Origin: Solibacillus ferritrahens
GTDB lineage: Bacteria > Bacillota > Bacilli > Bacillales_A > Planococcaceae
Direction: 5' to 3'
Length of the DNA: 64,000 bases
Assembly: GCF_037027585.1 (NCBI RefSeq)
Contig: NZ_JAXCLE010000016.1
Span: forward strand, 23,114 to 87,113
Shown: in pieces, positions 51,927 through 61,200 of the stretch
Layout of the letters: every line of letters begins with the position of its first letter
Position numbering within the stretch: position 1 is the first letter of the stretch
Made by a program: the position numbers and the translations under genes
The notes under the pieces: generated by a model
The model's input: only the letters and a program-made list of their open reading frames with translations
What the model was told of the DNA's origin: nothing
The model's database searches: none

Positions 51927-52682
51927 TTATTTCGTATAGCTTGCATTCCACTTTAATGCGCGGTTCTCACCAAACTGTGCAATCAAATCGGCTAGCTTAC
52001 CAAGCAATGCATAAATGATAATGCTTAAAATAATGACATCTGTCTGCATGAACTCACGAGCGTTTGTCGCCAAATAGCCTAATCCTTCATTAGTCGGGAT
52101 TGTTTCAGCGATGATTAAAGTCAGCCACATGACACCTAGTGCATATCGTAAACCGACAAAAATAGATGGCAGTGCCCCTGGTAACAATACATCTTTGAAT
52201 AAGCTCCAGCCCTTTAAGTTGTACATGCGACCCATTTCTACTAAATTAGGATCCACATTACGGATACCGTGGAATGTATTCACGTAAATAGGGAAGAGCA
52301 CCCCTAATGCCACTAAGAAAATTTTTGCATCTTCTCCAATACCAATCCATACGATAACAAGCGGAATAAGCGCCAGGTGAGGGATATTCCGAATCATTTG
52401 AATCGTTGTATCTAAATAAATGTAGGATTTTTTTGATAAACCATTTAATACACCTAATACAAATCCAATGACACCACCGATTAACATTCCCGTTAATGCG
52501 CGCCATAAGCTTACGCCAATGTGGGTCATTAAATCGCCATTTACTAGCAGATTCCAACCCGTCTCAACGATTGTCAGTGGGGACGGGAACAATGAAGCCG
52601 ATATAACTTCCAAACGTACAATGATTTCCCAAATCACGACGAGCACCACAGGAATAACCCATGGACGAAAATCTAGTTTCAT
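51927..52682 (-). CDS. ssuC: Sulfonate/nitrate-type ABC transporter permease (SsuC-like)
   Basis: 251 residues from ATG 52682 (TAGGAGG upstream). It has six membrane helices and the ATPase-contact EAA loop in YNLKGWSLFKDVLLPGALPSIF. The mid-protein RALTGMLIGGVIGFVLGVLNG is also typical of SsuC/TauC. It forms the channel for an organosulfur-like substrate. Confidence 0.85.
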   Translation of the reverse strand: MKLDFRPWVIPVVLVVIWEIIVRLEVISASLFPSPLTIVETGWNLLVNGDLMTHIGVSLWRALTGMLIGGVIGFVLGVLNGLSKKSYIYLDTTIQMIRNIPHLALIPLVIVWIGIGEDAKIFLVALGVLFPIYVNTFHGIRNVDPNLVEMGRMYNLKGWSLFKDVLLPGALPSIFVGLRYALGVMWLTLIIAETIPTNEGLGYLATNAREFMQTDVIILSIIIYALLGKLADLIAQFGENRALKWNASYTK

Positions 52683-52742
52683 ACTATTTAACCTCCTATA
52701 TAAAGTAAGCGAGAGCATAATCGCACTCGCTTACTCAATTTC

Positions 52743-53720
52743 CTATTTAGTCCAAACTTTATCTTGGATAGTTACTTCTACTGGAATCAATTTTAGTTCG
52801 AAGTATTTATCCGCCTGTTTTTGCTGTGTTTCAATAATTTCGTCTGTAATTTCGGATGCACCGAATGTACGACGGTTAATTTGCTTACTAATAACCTCTT
52901 CTTTAATGCCAAGTGCTTCAGACATAATCGCGATTACTTCCTCGCGATTTTCGTTAGCCCATTTATCGGACTCATCAATTTTTTCTAAAATGAACTCGAC
53001 TAGCTCTGGATAATTATCAACAAATGTTTCTGTTGCAAAATAGAATGTACGGTTAGGGTAGCCGTCGATATCCCCGTTTACTAATGTAATAGAATCTGTT
53101 TCAAGCTCTGCCGATGCAAAGAATGGATCGTAAGAAGCTAAAGCATCGATTTGCCCTGTTTCAAATAATGCACGACCTTGTGCTGCATCCTCAGGATATA
53201 CCCACTCTACATCATCCACTGTTAAACCGACTGACTCTAGAGCAAGTACTGTAGAATAATGATGGTTACCACCTTTTAAAGCGCCAACTTTTTTACCTTT
53301 TAAATCTTCAAGCTTTGTGATGCCTGATTTTTTTAATACGACAATTCCAACACCTTCTGGATTTGGATTATCTGCCCCTACGTAGTAGAAAGGCTTATTG
53401 GAAGCTTGAGCGAAAATACCAGGGCCATCCGCAGCGTGACCGAAATGAATTGCCCCCGCATAAATGCCCTCCATTAAAGTATTACCGTGTGTGAATAATT
53501 CCCATTTAATCTCTAAATCTTTTTCTTTAGCAGCTTCATCTAAAATACCTGATTCTTTTAAAATGTGTAATGTATTCCCTTTTTGATAGCCAATATTGAT
53601 TGTCTTTAACTCTTTCCCTTGTGCATTACCTGTTGATGCGCCGTCCTTTTCATCGGATGAACATGCAGTTAACACTGCTAATACTAAAAATAAACCAAAT
53701 ACTGATAATAGCTTTTTCAT
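52743..53720 (-). CDS. ssuA: Aliphatic sulfonate-type ABC substrate-binding lipoprotein (SsuA-like)
   Basis: 325 residues. The lipobox LTACSS makes it a membrane-anchored lipoprotein. The mature part has NIGYQKGNTLHILKESGIL, AIHFGHAADGPGIFAQAS and GKKVGALKGGNHHYSTVLAL, as in SsuA. Alkanesulfonate would be the expected ligand. The usual monooxygenase gene ssuD is not adjacent. The VOC gene upstream takes its place in the operon, so the ligand may differ. It is followed by ssuC. Confidence 0.82.
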   Translation of the reverse strand: MKKLLSVFGLFLVLAVLTACSSDEKDGASTGNAQGKELKTINIGYQKGNTLHILKESGILDEAAKEKDLEIKWELFTHGNTLMEGIYAGAIHFGHAADGPGIFAQASNKPFYYVGADNPNPEGVGIVVLKKSGITKLEDLKGKKVGALKGGNHHYSTVLALESVGLTVDDVEWVYPEDAAQGRALFETGQIDALASYDPFFASAELETDSITLVNGDIDGYPNRTFYFATETFVDNYPELVEFILEKIDESDKWANENREEVIAIMSEALGIKEEVISKQINRRTFGASEITDEIIETQQKQADKYFELKLIPVEVTIQDKVWTK

Positions 53721-53736
53721 TATTTATCCTCCATTT

Positions 53737-54543
53737 TTAAACAAATCGATAAAGTGCATTTGTAATTTCTTCTACCTTTTGTGTAGCTCCTTTAAATTGA
53801 AGCGCGAAAAGTCTTTCACCACCGGCTTCCAGTACGTCTGCAACTACACCTTTTCCAACCGGCTCATACAGTACAATATCGCCACCTTGTAATGATAGGC
53901 GTTGCACTTTTGAATTCCACTCTTCATCTATATAACTTGCGCCTTTTTCAAGCTGTAATAGCGTTGACCAAAGTGCTGCTGTTTCTTCAATATTACGGAC
54001 AGCAAATGCTGCACCGTCTACTTGAACATCACCTAGCGTATGGGGTGCAATTACTCCGCGTGCTGTTAGATCCTCAAGTCGCTCATTATCTTTTTCATCC
54101 CACTCGATAAAGAAAGGTAAATGTAATGATTCATCTTGTTTGCCTGCGAATAATAATTTCCAAGTGACCAATGTGCCATCTGGGCGAGTACGACTGAAAT
54201 CAGTCGGACCATTCACTTCCAGCCCTTGTGCTTTAAAGTGTTCTGCTAGCTCCTGTAAATTATCTGAACGAAGTGCAATACGCTGTGGGCCAGACTGTAG
54301 ATTATTTTCGATGAATGTATCACGTAGGCTGTATTTTACGCTGCCGGCTTCTTTTACAAGTGCTTCATCAAAGATGCCGATTAACTCTACATAACTTAAA
54401 TCAAAGTAGCTAAGTGTGTTGTAAGTGCCTAAATTTTCATGACGCCCCCCTTGAACAGCGTGCAAGCCTAACTTTTGAAATGCCTCTGCTGCTTTTGTTG
54501 GGTCAGGCGTTAAATGGACAAAATGATCGAACTGTAATGTCAT
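53737..54543 (-). CDS. VOC (glyoxalase-like) domain protein heading the ssu-like operon
   Basis: 268 residues from ATG 54543 (GAGGAG upstream; the longer frame lacks a ribosome binding site). It opens QFDHFVHLTPDPTKAAEAF, the first strand-helix of a glyoxalase_3-type VOC domain; the second half repeats the fold (GDVQVDGAAFAVRNIEETAAL). His and Glu ligands are plausible (FDHFV; SYVELIG). Reaction unknown; it may process the compound imported by the ABC system. It lies 16 nt before ssuA. Confidence 0.75.
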   Translation of the reverse strand: MTLQFDHFVHLTPDPTKAAEAFQKLGLHAVQGGRHENLGTYNTLSYFDLSYVELIGIFDEALVKEAGSVKYSLRDTFIENNLQSGPQRIALRSDNLQELAEHFKAQGLEVNGPTDFSRTRPDGTLVTWKLLFAGKQDESLHLPFFIEWDEKDNERLEDLTARGVIAPHTLGDVQVDGAAFAVRNIEETAALWSTLLQLEKGASYIDEEWNSKVQRLSLQGGDIVLYEPVGKGVVADVLEAGGERLFALQFKGATQKVEEITNALYRFV

Positions 54544-54708
54544 ATATATCGTCTCCTCACAATCTAATAAATTCAAAATTATTATAAACAAATAGATTTA
54601 GTTGGTTTAGTGGCAAGAACTAAAGGTACGTTCAATTCCAGCTTATTTAAATGTTAAGGATTCATTAACTATAATCCCTATAAATTTAATACACATTAAC
54701 TTAGTACT

Positions 54709-54737
54709 ACTTTAAATATTGCGGTACGAAAAGTCAA
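54709..54737 (-). promoter_or_regulatory. Promoter of the VOC-ssuACB operon
   Basis: Minus-strand TTGACT (54732-54737) and TAAAGT (54709-54714) with a 17-bp spacer. Downstream, ATAATCCCTATAAATTTAAT (about 54671-54690) could hold a sulfur-regulator site, but I cannot assign it. The rest of 54544-54914 shows no gene; the plus-strand ribosome binding site AAAGGGGGAG lies at its right end. Confidence 0.5.
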
Positions 54738-54914
54738 CATAAAATTCAGAAAAATTAAATATCTCAATAGGGTTAAGGGGGGGATTAACAGGACCCTGTA
54801 ATAATAAAAAGAAAATGACTGCTTAATCCCATCTTTATTTCCTTCTAACCATCCCTAAAAATTTCTGTTACACTAAATTTACAGTAAATTCTAACAATTT
54901 AAAGGGGGAGCTTT

Positions 54915-56309
54915 ATGGAAGAAGTTAGGGAGATAGCTTTAAATGAAAATATTATTGCTACGCTAGATACTATTGTCGAAACTGTTTTAGGAAGTGACAA
55001 AGCAACCATTACATTGAGAGATCGGGCTTCGGGGGAAATTATATATTCATATCGAGGGGAGCATTTAATGCGTCCGGCTTCCAATATGAAAATCATCACC
55101 GGGGCAACTGCGTTATCTGAGCTAGGGTTGGATTTCCGATTCAAAACAGAACTTTATCTGGACGGGCAAATTGAGGATGGCACATTGTACGGGGATATTT
55201 ACATAAAAGGCTACGGAGACCCTACAATAAATGAAGCAACACTCAAGCTTTTTGCGCAGAAGCTGTCGGAACAAGATATTCAAAAGGCAACCGGGATGAT
55301 CATAGGCGACGATACATATTTTACAGGAGATACATTGCCGCCGGGTGTTGACGAGGAGGGGGAGACGCATTATTATGGGGCGCGGATTTCACCCATTACG
55401 ATGTCACCGAACGATGATTTTGATGCAAGTACGATTATTATAGAAGTGACTGCGCGTAACGTAGGAGAGCAGCCGGACTATGTAGTCATTCCCCATTTGA
55501 GCGGGATGCAGATTTTTAATGAGGCACTCACAGTAGTAAATGATAGAGAAAATACGCTTGAAATTCGTCGCATTAATAATACAAATCAAATCAAAATCAC
55601 AGGTGAAATTCCTGAAGGGGAAAGTGCAAAAGTATGGGTATCACATCAGGACCCAACAAAAAATACGCTGCAATTTTTCAAAGTGTTATGTGAACAGGTG
55701 GGCATACAATTCAGTGAACAGTGTAGGATAGTAAATGGTATTATTCCTCAACAAGCGGATCTTATTTATACGCACGAATCTGAAACGCTTGAGGAAATGT
55801 TCTCTATTTTTATGAAGCTCAGCAATAATAGTATGGCGGATATTTTTGTGAAGACAATGGGGAAACTTCAGCACGGAGTAGGGGATTACGCGCATGGTCT
55901 GCAAGTTGTACAGGCCTACTTGGAAAAGCATCAAAATAATTTTGAGGCATGGCAGTTTGTCGACGGATCAGGGCTTTCGCATGGCATCCGCCTCCATTCA
56001 AATGGCATCTCACAGCTATTGTTTAAGCTTCAGAAAGAGCCTTACTTCCCTCAGTTTTTCGCTTCACTACCGGTTGCAGGGAATACGGATCGTCTCATCG
56101 GCGGTACATTAAAGGATCGTTTTTTGGAGCCGGAATTACAAAATACGATATTCGCCAAAACAGGATATATTCATGAAGTAAACACTTTATCCGGTTATGT
56201 AACAGGGGAAAGTGGAAGAGACTATATTTTCTCCATTATGCTTGAAGGCCGAGAAGAAGGAATTCCTTTTTTAGATGAAGGATTAAAGTCAATGATTGTT
56301 TATTTATAA
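54915..56309 (+). CDS. dacB: D-alanyl-D-alanine carboxypeptidase/endopeptidase (PBP4, peptidase S13)
   Basis: 464 residues. The three penicillin-binding motifs are present: SxxK as S56-N-M-K59 in RPASNMKIITGA, SxN in KLSNNSMADIF (about residue 302), and KTG in FAKTGYIHE (about 414). The large insert between SxxK and SxN is typical of S13 enzymes. It trims peptide cross-links of peptidoglycan. No signal peptide precedes the catalytic domain: the N-terminus MEEVREIALNENI is polar. It therefore lacks an obvious export route. AAAGGGGGAG is a strong ribosome binding site. The DUF418 gene follows after 66 nt. Confidence 0.85.
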   Translation: MEEVREIALNENIIATLDTIVETVLGSDKATITLRDRASGEIIYSYRGEHLMRPASNMKIITGATALSELGLDFRFKTELYLDGQIEDGTLYGDIYIKGYGDPTINEATLKLFAQKLSEQDIQKATGMIIGDDTYFTGDTLPPGVDEEGETHYYGARISPITMSPNDDFDASTIIIEVTARNVGEQPDYVVIPHLSGMQIFNEALTVVNDRENTLEIRRINNTNQIKITGEIPEGESAKVWVSHQDPTKNTLQFFKVLCEQVGIQFSEQCRIVNGIIPQQADLIYTHESETLEEMFSIFMKLSNNSMADIFVKTMGKLQHGVGDYAHGLQVVQAYLEKHQNNFEAWQFVDGSGLSHGIRLHSNGISQLLFKLQKEPYFPQFFASLPVAGNTDRLIGGTLKDRFLEPELQNTIFAKTGYIHEVNTLSGYVTGESGRDYIFSIMLEGREEGIPFLDEGLKSMIVYL

Positions 56310-56375
56310 CTATATGAAACAAATAATTCTGAAACTTTTTTGTACAACACCCGTAAAACAATAAGGGGGTGCACA

Positions 56376-57500
56376 ATGAAGAAAAGAATTGAAGCTATTG
56401 ACGCATTAAGAGGGTTTTCGCTATTAGGAATACTCATTGCGAATATGCTGTATTTTCAATACAGTGATATAACGCAAAATACAATAGATCCGACAACTTG
56501 GTGGGATAAAGGGGCATTTTATTTCACAAAAATATTTGTAGAAGCTTCATTTTATCCGATATTTGGATTTTTGTTTGGATACGGCATTATTTTATTTATT
56601 CGCACGTTGGAAAATCGGGATTTAAAAACAAGAGGTCCATTATGGCGGCGTGCCATTGGTTTAATGATTTTAGGCGTCTTACATATTGCTTTTGTATGGG
56701 ATGGCGACATTTTATTTACTTATGGTGCAGGTCTAATCATCATCATGTTATTTATTAAACGTAAGGTAAAAACTCTGCTCATTTGGGCAACGGTTATGAC
56801 ATTATTAATGGCACCACTATTATTACTGAAAACGGATTTCTTGGCACTTGCAGCAAATGAGGATATTGTCGCTGTTTTAGCAAGCGGTACCTACTGGGAA
56901 GTTGTCCAGCAACGCATCGGAATTACTGAAGATATTCCATTTTTCATTGTATTACTAGTCATACCTATTGCGGTTGGTTTTATGGCTTTACTGTCCTTTT
57001 TCGTCATTGGCCCATTCGTATTATTAGGAATGGCTGCAGCCAAAACAGATTTCTTTGCGAATATTAGTGGGAAAACAGTATTATTAAAACGGTTAGCATT
57101 ATTAATTCCAATAGGTCTGGCCTGTAAAGCATTGTTATTTTGGGACCACTTTGCCGGAAAGCTGTTATATGGTGCAGGGACATATATGCTGGCACTTGGT
57201 TATATGGCGCTCTTTACGCTCCTTTATTTAGCCAATCATGAAAGCAAGTTATCTAAAGCATTTGCAAGCGTTGGCCGTTTATCGTTAACGAATTACTTAA
57301 TGCAGTCGCTAATTTTTACAACGATTTTCTACGGATACGGATTAGGTTTCTTCGGGGAGCTGGGCGTCGCAATTGGGTTGGTTCTTGCAGTTGCTTTCTA
57401 TGCCATTCAACTTTTCGTCTCCACACTTTATTCAAAACGCTTTTCGATTGGCCCAGTAGAATGGTTGCTTCGTAAATTCATTTATTTAGGGAAAGGTTGA
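56376..57500 (+). CDS. DUF418 family membrane protein (second copy)
   Basis: 374 residues from ATG 56376 (AAGGGGGTG upstream). It begins RIEAIDALRGFSLLGILIANM and ends with SLTNYLMQSLIFTTIFYGYG and GPVEWLLRKF, the same DUF418 marks as the gene at 26865-27983, with about ten helices. The two are divergent paralogues. This one follows dacB with no terminator in the 66-nt gap, so the two may be co-transcribed. Confidence 0.82.
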   Translation: MKKRIEAIDALRGFSLLGILIANMLYFQYSDITQNTIDPTTWWDKGAFYFTKIFVEASFYPIFGFLFGYGIILFIRTLENRDLKTRGPLWRRAIGLMILGVLHIAFVWDGDILFTYGAGLIIIMLFIKRKVKTLLIWATVMTLLMAPLLLLKTDFLALAANEDIVAVLASGTYWEVVQQRIGITEDIPFFIVLLVIPIAVGFMALLSFFVIGPFVLLGMAAAKTDFFANISGKTVLLKRLALLIPIGLACKALLFWDHFAGKLLYGAGTYMLALGYMALFTLLYLANHESKLSKAFASVGRLSLTNYLMQSLIFTTIFYGYGLGFFGELGVAIGLVLAVAFYAIQLFVSTLYSKRFSIGPVEWLLRKFIYLGKG

Positions 57501-57542
57501 AGGAAGATGTTGTTAGAAATGACTTCCGAAATTTTTGCCCAT

Positions 57543-57743
57543 AAATAAGCGGAGATTTTACCGTTATTTGCGGATTGAACCTGTTTTTACAGGAAATAAA
57601 GGAAGATTTTCCGCTTATTCATCGAAAAAATAACCATTTTCATGTTTTTTAGTGTAATAAGCGGAATCTCTCCGCTTATTCTGGCAGTTTTTTAGTTAAT
57701 TTTCATAATAGGGGAAATTCCTCCCTCTATTTTTACGGAGGGA
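57543..57743. repeat. Intergenic repeat, copy B (AATAAGCGGA family)
   Basis: Homologous end to end with 47868-48062. This copy has better-kept palindromes, including AATAAGCGGA-ATCTC-TCCGCTTATT (a 10-bp perfect stem) and TCCCTC with GAGGGA at its right end. A partial copy (AATATAAGCGGAGTTTTCC) follows at about 59552. Confidence 0.75.
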
Positions 57744-57752
57744 CTAAAATTC

Positions 57753-57790
57753 AAAAAAAGTGCCCTCGAAAAAAGGGTGCTTTTTTTATT
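57753..57790 (+). terminator. Terminator upstream of the ECF sigma gene
   Basis: AAAAAGTGCCCT pairs with AGGGTGCTTTTT (57753-57787, two wobble pairs), with a T tract. Probably ends the dacB-DUF418 transcript. Confidence 0.75.
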
Positions 57791-57849
57791 TTAATGAAAC
57801 TATTTTTTAATTACACAGGTCTAACGGTTAATCGGGAAAGGAGGCAGCT

Positions 57850-58365
57850 ATGAATTTGCGAACATTTGAAGAGATTGTACATTCACATGGCGATTATATA
57901 CTGCGCCTTTGTTATACATATACGAAAGACTGGCAAATGGCTGAGGACCTGACCCAGGAAACCTTTATCCGTTTTTACACGGCACAGGAAAAGTTCAGAC
58001 AGGAAGCCGATGTAAAAACCTATTTATATCGCATTGCGGTCAATCGCTGCAAAACTTATTTGGCGAGCTGGCGTTATAAACAAACACAGCTGATCGAGAT
58101 TGGCCAAAAATTAATTTCAAAAGATAATGTCGCCATACAAATAGAGCGAAAAGATGAGGCAAAACAGCTGTATGAAAAAATAGAAGGGCTACCTGTAAAA
58201 TACCGGGAAGTACTCGTATTTTATCATTATTTTGATTGGACAACAGCACAAATTGCAGAGCTGCTCAGTTGTTCAGAAAATACGGTGAAAACGCGGCTGA
58301 GGCGTGGGAGACAGCAACTTGGTCAACTATTGGAGAAAGGGGGCATAACGGATGGATCCGATTAA
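57850..58365 (+). CDS. ECF-type RNA polymerase sigma-70 factor
   Basis: 171 residues with only regions sigma2 and sigma4. Region 2 is SHGDYILRLCYTYTKDWQMA then EDLTQETFIRFY; region 4 is LPVKYREVLVFYHYFDWTTA then QIAELLSCSENTVKTRLRRG. The size and order fit SigW/SigX/SigV-like extracytoplasmic sigma factors. AAGGAGGC is the ribosome binding site. It overlaps the next gene by 14 nt, as is usual for a sigma/anti-sigma pair. The regulon is unknown. Confidence 0.88.
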   Translation: MNLRTFEEIVHSHGDYILRLCYTYTKDWQMAEDLTQETFIRFYTAQEKFRQEADVKTYLYRIAVNRCKTYLASWRYKQTQLIEIGQKLISKDNVAIQIERKDEAKQLYEKIEGLPVKYREVLVFYHYFDWTTAQIAELLSCSENTVKTRLRRGRQQLGQLLEKGGITDGSD

Positions 58366-59548
58366 AAAAGTACTGACAGATGAGCTGGAAGGAAAAAAGC
58401 TATCACAAGAAGCAAAACAAAAAATTTTAACAACGAAACCGCGTAAAAAGAGAAATTTCATCCCGCAAATTGCGACTATCTGTATATGTGCTGTCGCGCT
58501 GTTTTTATTTTTAACGAATACGGAAAAGAAGGCGCCGCAAATGGAAGCAGCTAATGCGATGTTCGGCCCTATAGACGAAGCCATTGTAGACTATTTTAAT
58601 AAAGAATCACCGAAGCTACAAATGGAGCCTGGAAAACAGGAGGATCCGTTTCATAATGGGGACGCCTATTTAATGCGACTTGCCCTTGAACAGAATAGTG
58701 GTCAATTTTATAGTGACTCCTCATTGACGAAAAGTGAACGCTACATAGTCAGTGAGCTGTTGCATTATATACAAGAAGCAATTTGGCACAATAACACTAG
58801 GGTAGAAGTCAACCCAGTTCAATCGATCAATCAGCTTGTAGAACAGGCACCGGCACTTATTTCACAGTTAAAGCCGCATGTTGAAATGCCCTATATGAAA
58901 ACAGTGGACGAAAAACAACAGCAATGGAATTATACTTCGTTTGATAAGAAAAGGTGGATATCGTATGTAGTCGTTTTAGCTTTACTGTTGGCGGCTATTA
59001 TTTATTTAATAAAGTCCAAACATTTTATTATTGTAGCATTTGTGATCTTTTTAGCTTTGGTGTCCTTTTCACAACCATTTTGGCAACCTTTCAAAGATGT
59101 GAGCGCATATGATGAAAAGACATTGGTCGAAGTTGTTGAACGTGAATTGAAAAAAATGAATATACGAGTGGTTGGACAGCCTGAACTTCAATATGCCGCC
59201 TCGATTCATAAAGTAAGAACAGCACTTGTCTCCTTTGAGGATGGTATGACGGTACTAGCTGAATTCGATTATAATAATGGCCGATATATAAATCGCGGTA
59301 TGACATGGCATTCAGGTAATATTTTCAGTAATATATCGATCGTTCAAAATGAACAGAATACTATCAATGTAATGGCTTTTAAAGCAGATCATCATGTAGC
59401 AAAAGTCCTTATTGAAAATGAACAGAATTATTTGGCTGAAGCTGCATTAAAAGAGCAGAAACCTACAATAATTTATTTTAAAACACCAAAGGGATTAAGC
59501 TCCTACTCTAGAGTCTACTTTGATGCTAATGGAGAACGGGTTCAATAA
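58352..59548 (+). CDS. Membrane protein, probable anti-sigma factor of the ECF sigma
   Basis: 398 residues. A short cytosolic N-terminus (about 35 residues, PIKKVLTDELEGKKLSQEAK) is followed by a membrane helix (IATICICAVALFLFL). Then comes an outside domain of about 150 residues, two close helices (YVVVLALLLAAIIYLI and IIVAFVIFLALVSF) and a C-terminal domain of about 150 residues. There is no zinc HxxxCxxC motif of ZAS anti-sigma factors. Its translational coupling to the sigma gene suggests it holds or senses for that sigma. The family is not one I can name. Confidence 0.6.
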   Translation: MDPIKKVLTDELEGKKLSQEAKQKILTTKPRKKRNFIPQIATICICAVALFLFLTNTEKKAPQMEAANAMFGPIDEAIVDYFNKESPKLQMEPGKQEDPFHNGDAYLMRLALEQNSGQFYSDSSLTKSERYIVSELLHYIQEAIWHNNTRVEVNPVQSINQLVEQAPALISQLKPHVEMPYMKTVDEKQQQWNYTSFDKKRWISYVVVLALLLAAIIYLIKSKHFIIVAFVIFLALVSFSQPFWQPFKDVSAYDEKTLVEVVERELKKMNIRVVGQPELQYAASIHKVRTALVSFEDGMTVLAEFDYNNGRYINRGMTWHSGNIFSNISIVQNEQNTINVMAFKADHHVAKVLIENEQNYLAEAALKEQKPTIIYFKTPKGLSSYSRVYFDANGERVQ

Positions 59549-59599
59549 TGAAGAATATAAGCGGAGTTTTCCTTCGTTTCATCCGCAATATAGATAAGC

Positions 59600-59644
59600 A
59601 AAAACATCCATTTCTCTTATGAAGGAAAAATGGATGTTTTTCAG
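59600..59644. terminator. Bidirectional terminator
   Basis: A perfect 14-bp stem, AAAAACATCCATTT (59600-59613) with AAATGGATGTTTTT (59628-59641). It ends the sigma operon and the convergent ABC operon. Confidence 0.88.
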
Positions 59645-59674
59645 TTTGCCATGGTGGTCTTTTCATCTCATTAA

Positions 59675-60469
59675 TCACTGTTTTTCTAATACCTTCCGTT
59701 CAATCATTTCCACACCTTTATACATAATTGTTGCTAACACGATAATGATTAAAAGCGCCAAGAATACTAGTGTGAAGTTAAACACCTGGAAGCCTGAAAT
59801 AATCAAGTAGCCGAGCCCGCTGGATGATACTAAAAACTCCCCTACAATAACCCCAACCCAGGATAGACCGACATTTACCTTTAGTGTTGAAATGATCGTC
59901 GGAGTAGAGGCAGGCAGAATAACATGGCGGAATGTTTCATATTTAGAAGCGCCAAAAAGCTGCATGACCTTCACATAATTTTCATTGACTTGCTGAAATG
60001 CTGAAAAAATAACAAGGGTTGAAATAATAACCGATATCAGTACACCCATTACAAGTACTGCCAGCATATTCGGCCCGAAAATCACGAGGATAATCGGTCC
60101 AATCGCTACTTTAGGCATCGCATTCAATACGACAAGATAGGGGTCCATCACATCGGCAAATGTTTTCGATGACCACAAGGAGATAGCGAGCAATGTTCCG
60201 AATAATGTCCCTAGTATAAAGCCGACAACCGTCTCAAACATGGTTATCGCAATATGGGGAAACAATGACCCATCACTTATTTTCGCGATGAACATGCTTC
60301 CAACTGCACGAGGGCTACTGAAAATTAGCGGGTCCAGTATCCGGAAATGTGTAGTAACTTCCCATAATAGAAGAAGACCAATAAGAATAACAAATTGAAA
60401 AGCGAATATTTTACGCTTTTCTTGACGTCGCTGCTCATTATATTGCTGCTGTAATTGATCAATATTCAT
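59675..60469 (-). CDS. ABC transporter permease (SsuC/ThiX-like)
   Basis: 264 residues from ATG 60469, within the end of the ATPase gene (11-nt overlap), with GGGAGG about 12 nt upstream. An N-terminal Gln/Arg-rich helix precedes six membrane helices. The EAA loop is QLFGASKYETFRHVILPASTPTII. It belongs to the nitrate/sulfonate/taurine-type permeases, which also include pyrimidine-precursor importers. It is the last gene of a three-gene operon (binding protein, ATPase, permease). Confidence 0.83.
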   Translation of the reverse strand: MNIDQLQQQYNEQRRQEKRKIFAFQFVILIGLLLLWEVTTHFRILDPLIFSSPRAVGSMFIAKISDGSLFPHIAITMFETVVGFILGTLFGTLLAISLWSSKTFADVMDPYLVVLNAMPKVAIGPIILVIFGPNMLAVLVMGVLISVIISTLVIFSAFQQVNENYVKVMQLFGASKYETFRHVILPASTPTIISTLKVNVGLSWVGVIVGEFLVSSSGLGYLIISGFQVFNFTLVFLALLIIIVLATIMYKGVEMIERKVLEKQ

Positions 60470-61199
60470 CTGTATCAAGCTCCTCCCATATTTCTTGGAA
60501 CAGTACTTGAAAAGCAGGAGCATTACGAGCATCAAATGGTGTAAGCTCGCGAATTTCCTGCGGGATGATGAAGCTTTTTAAAATAGTCCCTGGCCGTGCG
60601 CTGAAGATAAATACTTTATCGCTCATCGCAATAGCTTCACTAATATCATGCGTTACTAAAATGGTCGTTGTTGAAAACTGCTTTAACGTCTCCGATACAA
60701 AGTTTTCTAAAGATAGCTTTGATCGGAAATCGAGCGCGGAAAAGGGTTCATCCAGGAGGAGTAATGTCGGTTTGACGGCAAGTGTGCGCGCAAGTGCAAT
60801 ACGTTGGCGCATCCCTCCGGATAGTTGTGGCGGGTATAATTTCTTTGTATGAGCTAATTCGAATTGCTCCAAAAGTTCATCAACAATATCATGGTTTTCC
60901 CTTTTTAAAAGGGTTAGCCCGAGTGCTACATTCTCCTCGATTGTTTTCCACGGAAATAAAAAATCCTGCTGAAGCATATAACCAATTTCTACGTCTCCAG
61001 CAAATTGAATCTCACCGGCCGTTGGAGTTAACAAACCTGCAAGTAAAGAAAGAAGTGTCGATTTCCCGCACCCACTGGGACCTAAAAAAGAAACAAATTC
61101 ACCCGCTCCAACTGAAAAATTTACATTTTCAAGGGCAGTTGCTACTTGCTGTTCCTTAAAAAAATGGTGAGTTACATTTTTTACATCTAAAAATGTCAT
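60459..61199 (-). CDS. ABC transporter ATP-binding protein (SsuB/ThiZ-like)
   Basis: 246 residues. Walker A GPSGCGKSTLLSLL, signature LSGGMRQRIALARTL, Walker B LLLLDEPFSALD and H-loop ILVTHDISEAIAMSD are all intact. It belongs to the same subfamily as ssuB in this window but is clearly divergent. ATG 61199 comes one base after the stop of the binding-protein gene, so translation is coupled; the ribosome binding site is weak (GTGAAG). Confidence 0.85.
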   Translation of the reverse strand: MTFLDVKNVTHHFFKEQQVATALENVNFSVGAGEFVSFLGPSGCGKSTLLSLLAGLLTPTAGEIQFAGDVEIGYMLQQDFLFPWKTIEENVALGLTLLKRENHDIVDELLEQFELAHTKKLYPPQLSGGMRQRIALARTLAVKPTLLLLDEPFSALDFRSKLSLENFVSETLKQFSTTTILVTHDISEAIAMSDKVFIFSARPGTILKSFIIPQEIRELTPFDARNAPAFQVLFQEIWEELDTDEY

Positions 61200-61200
61200 T

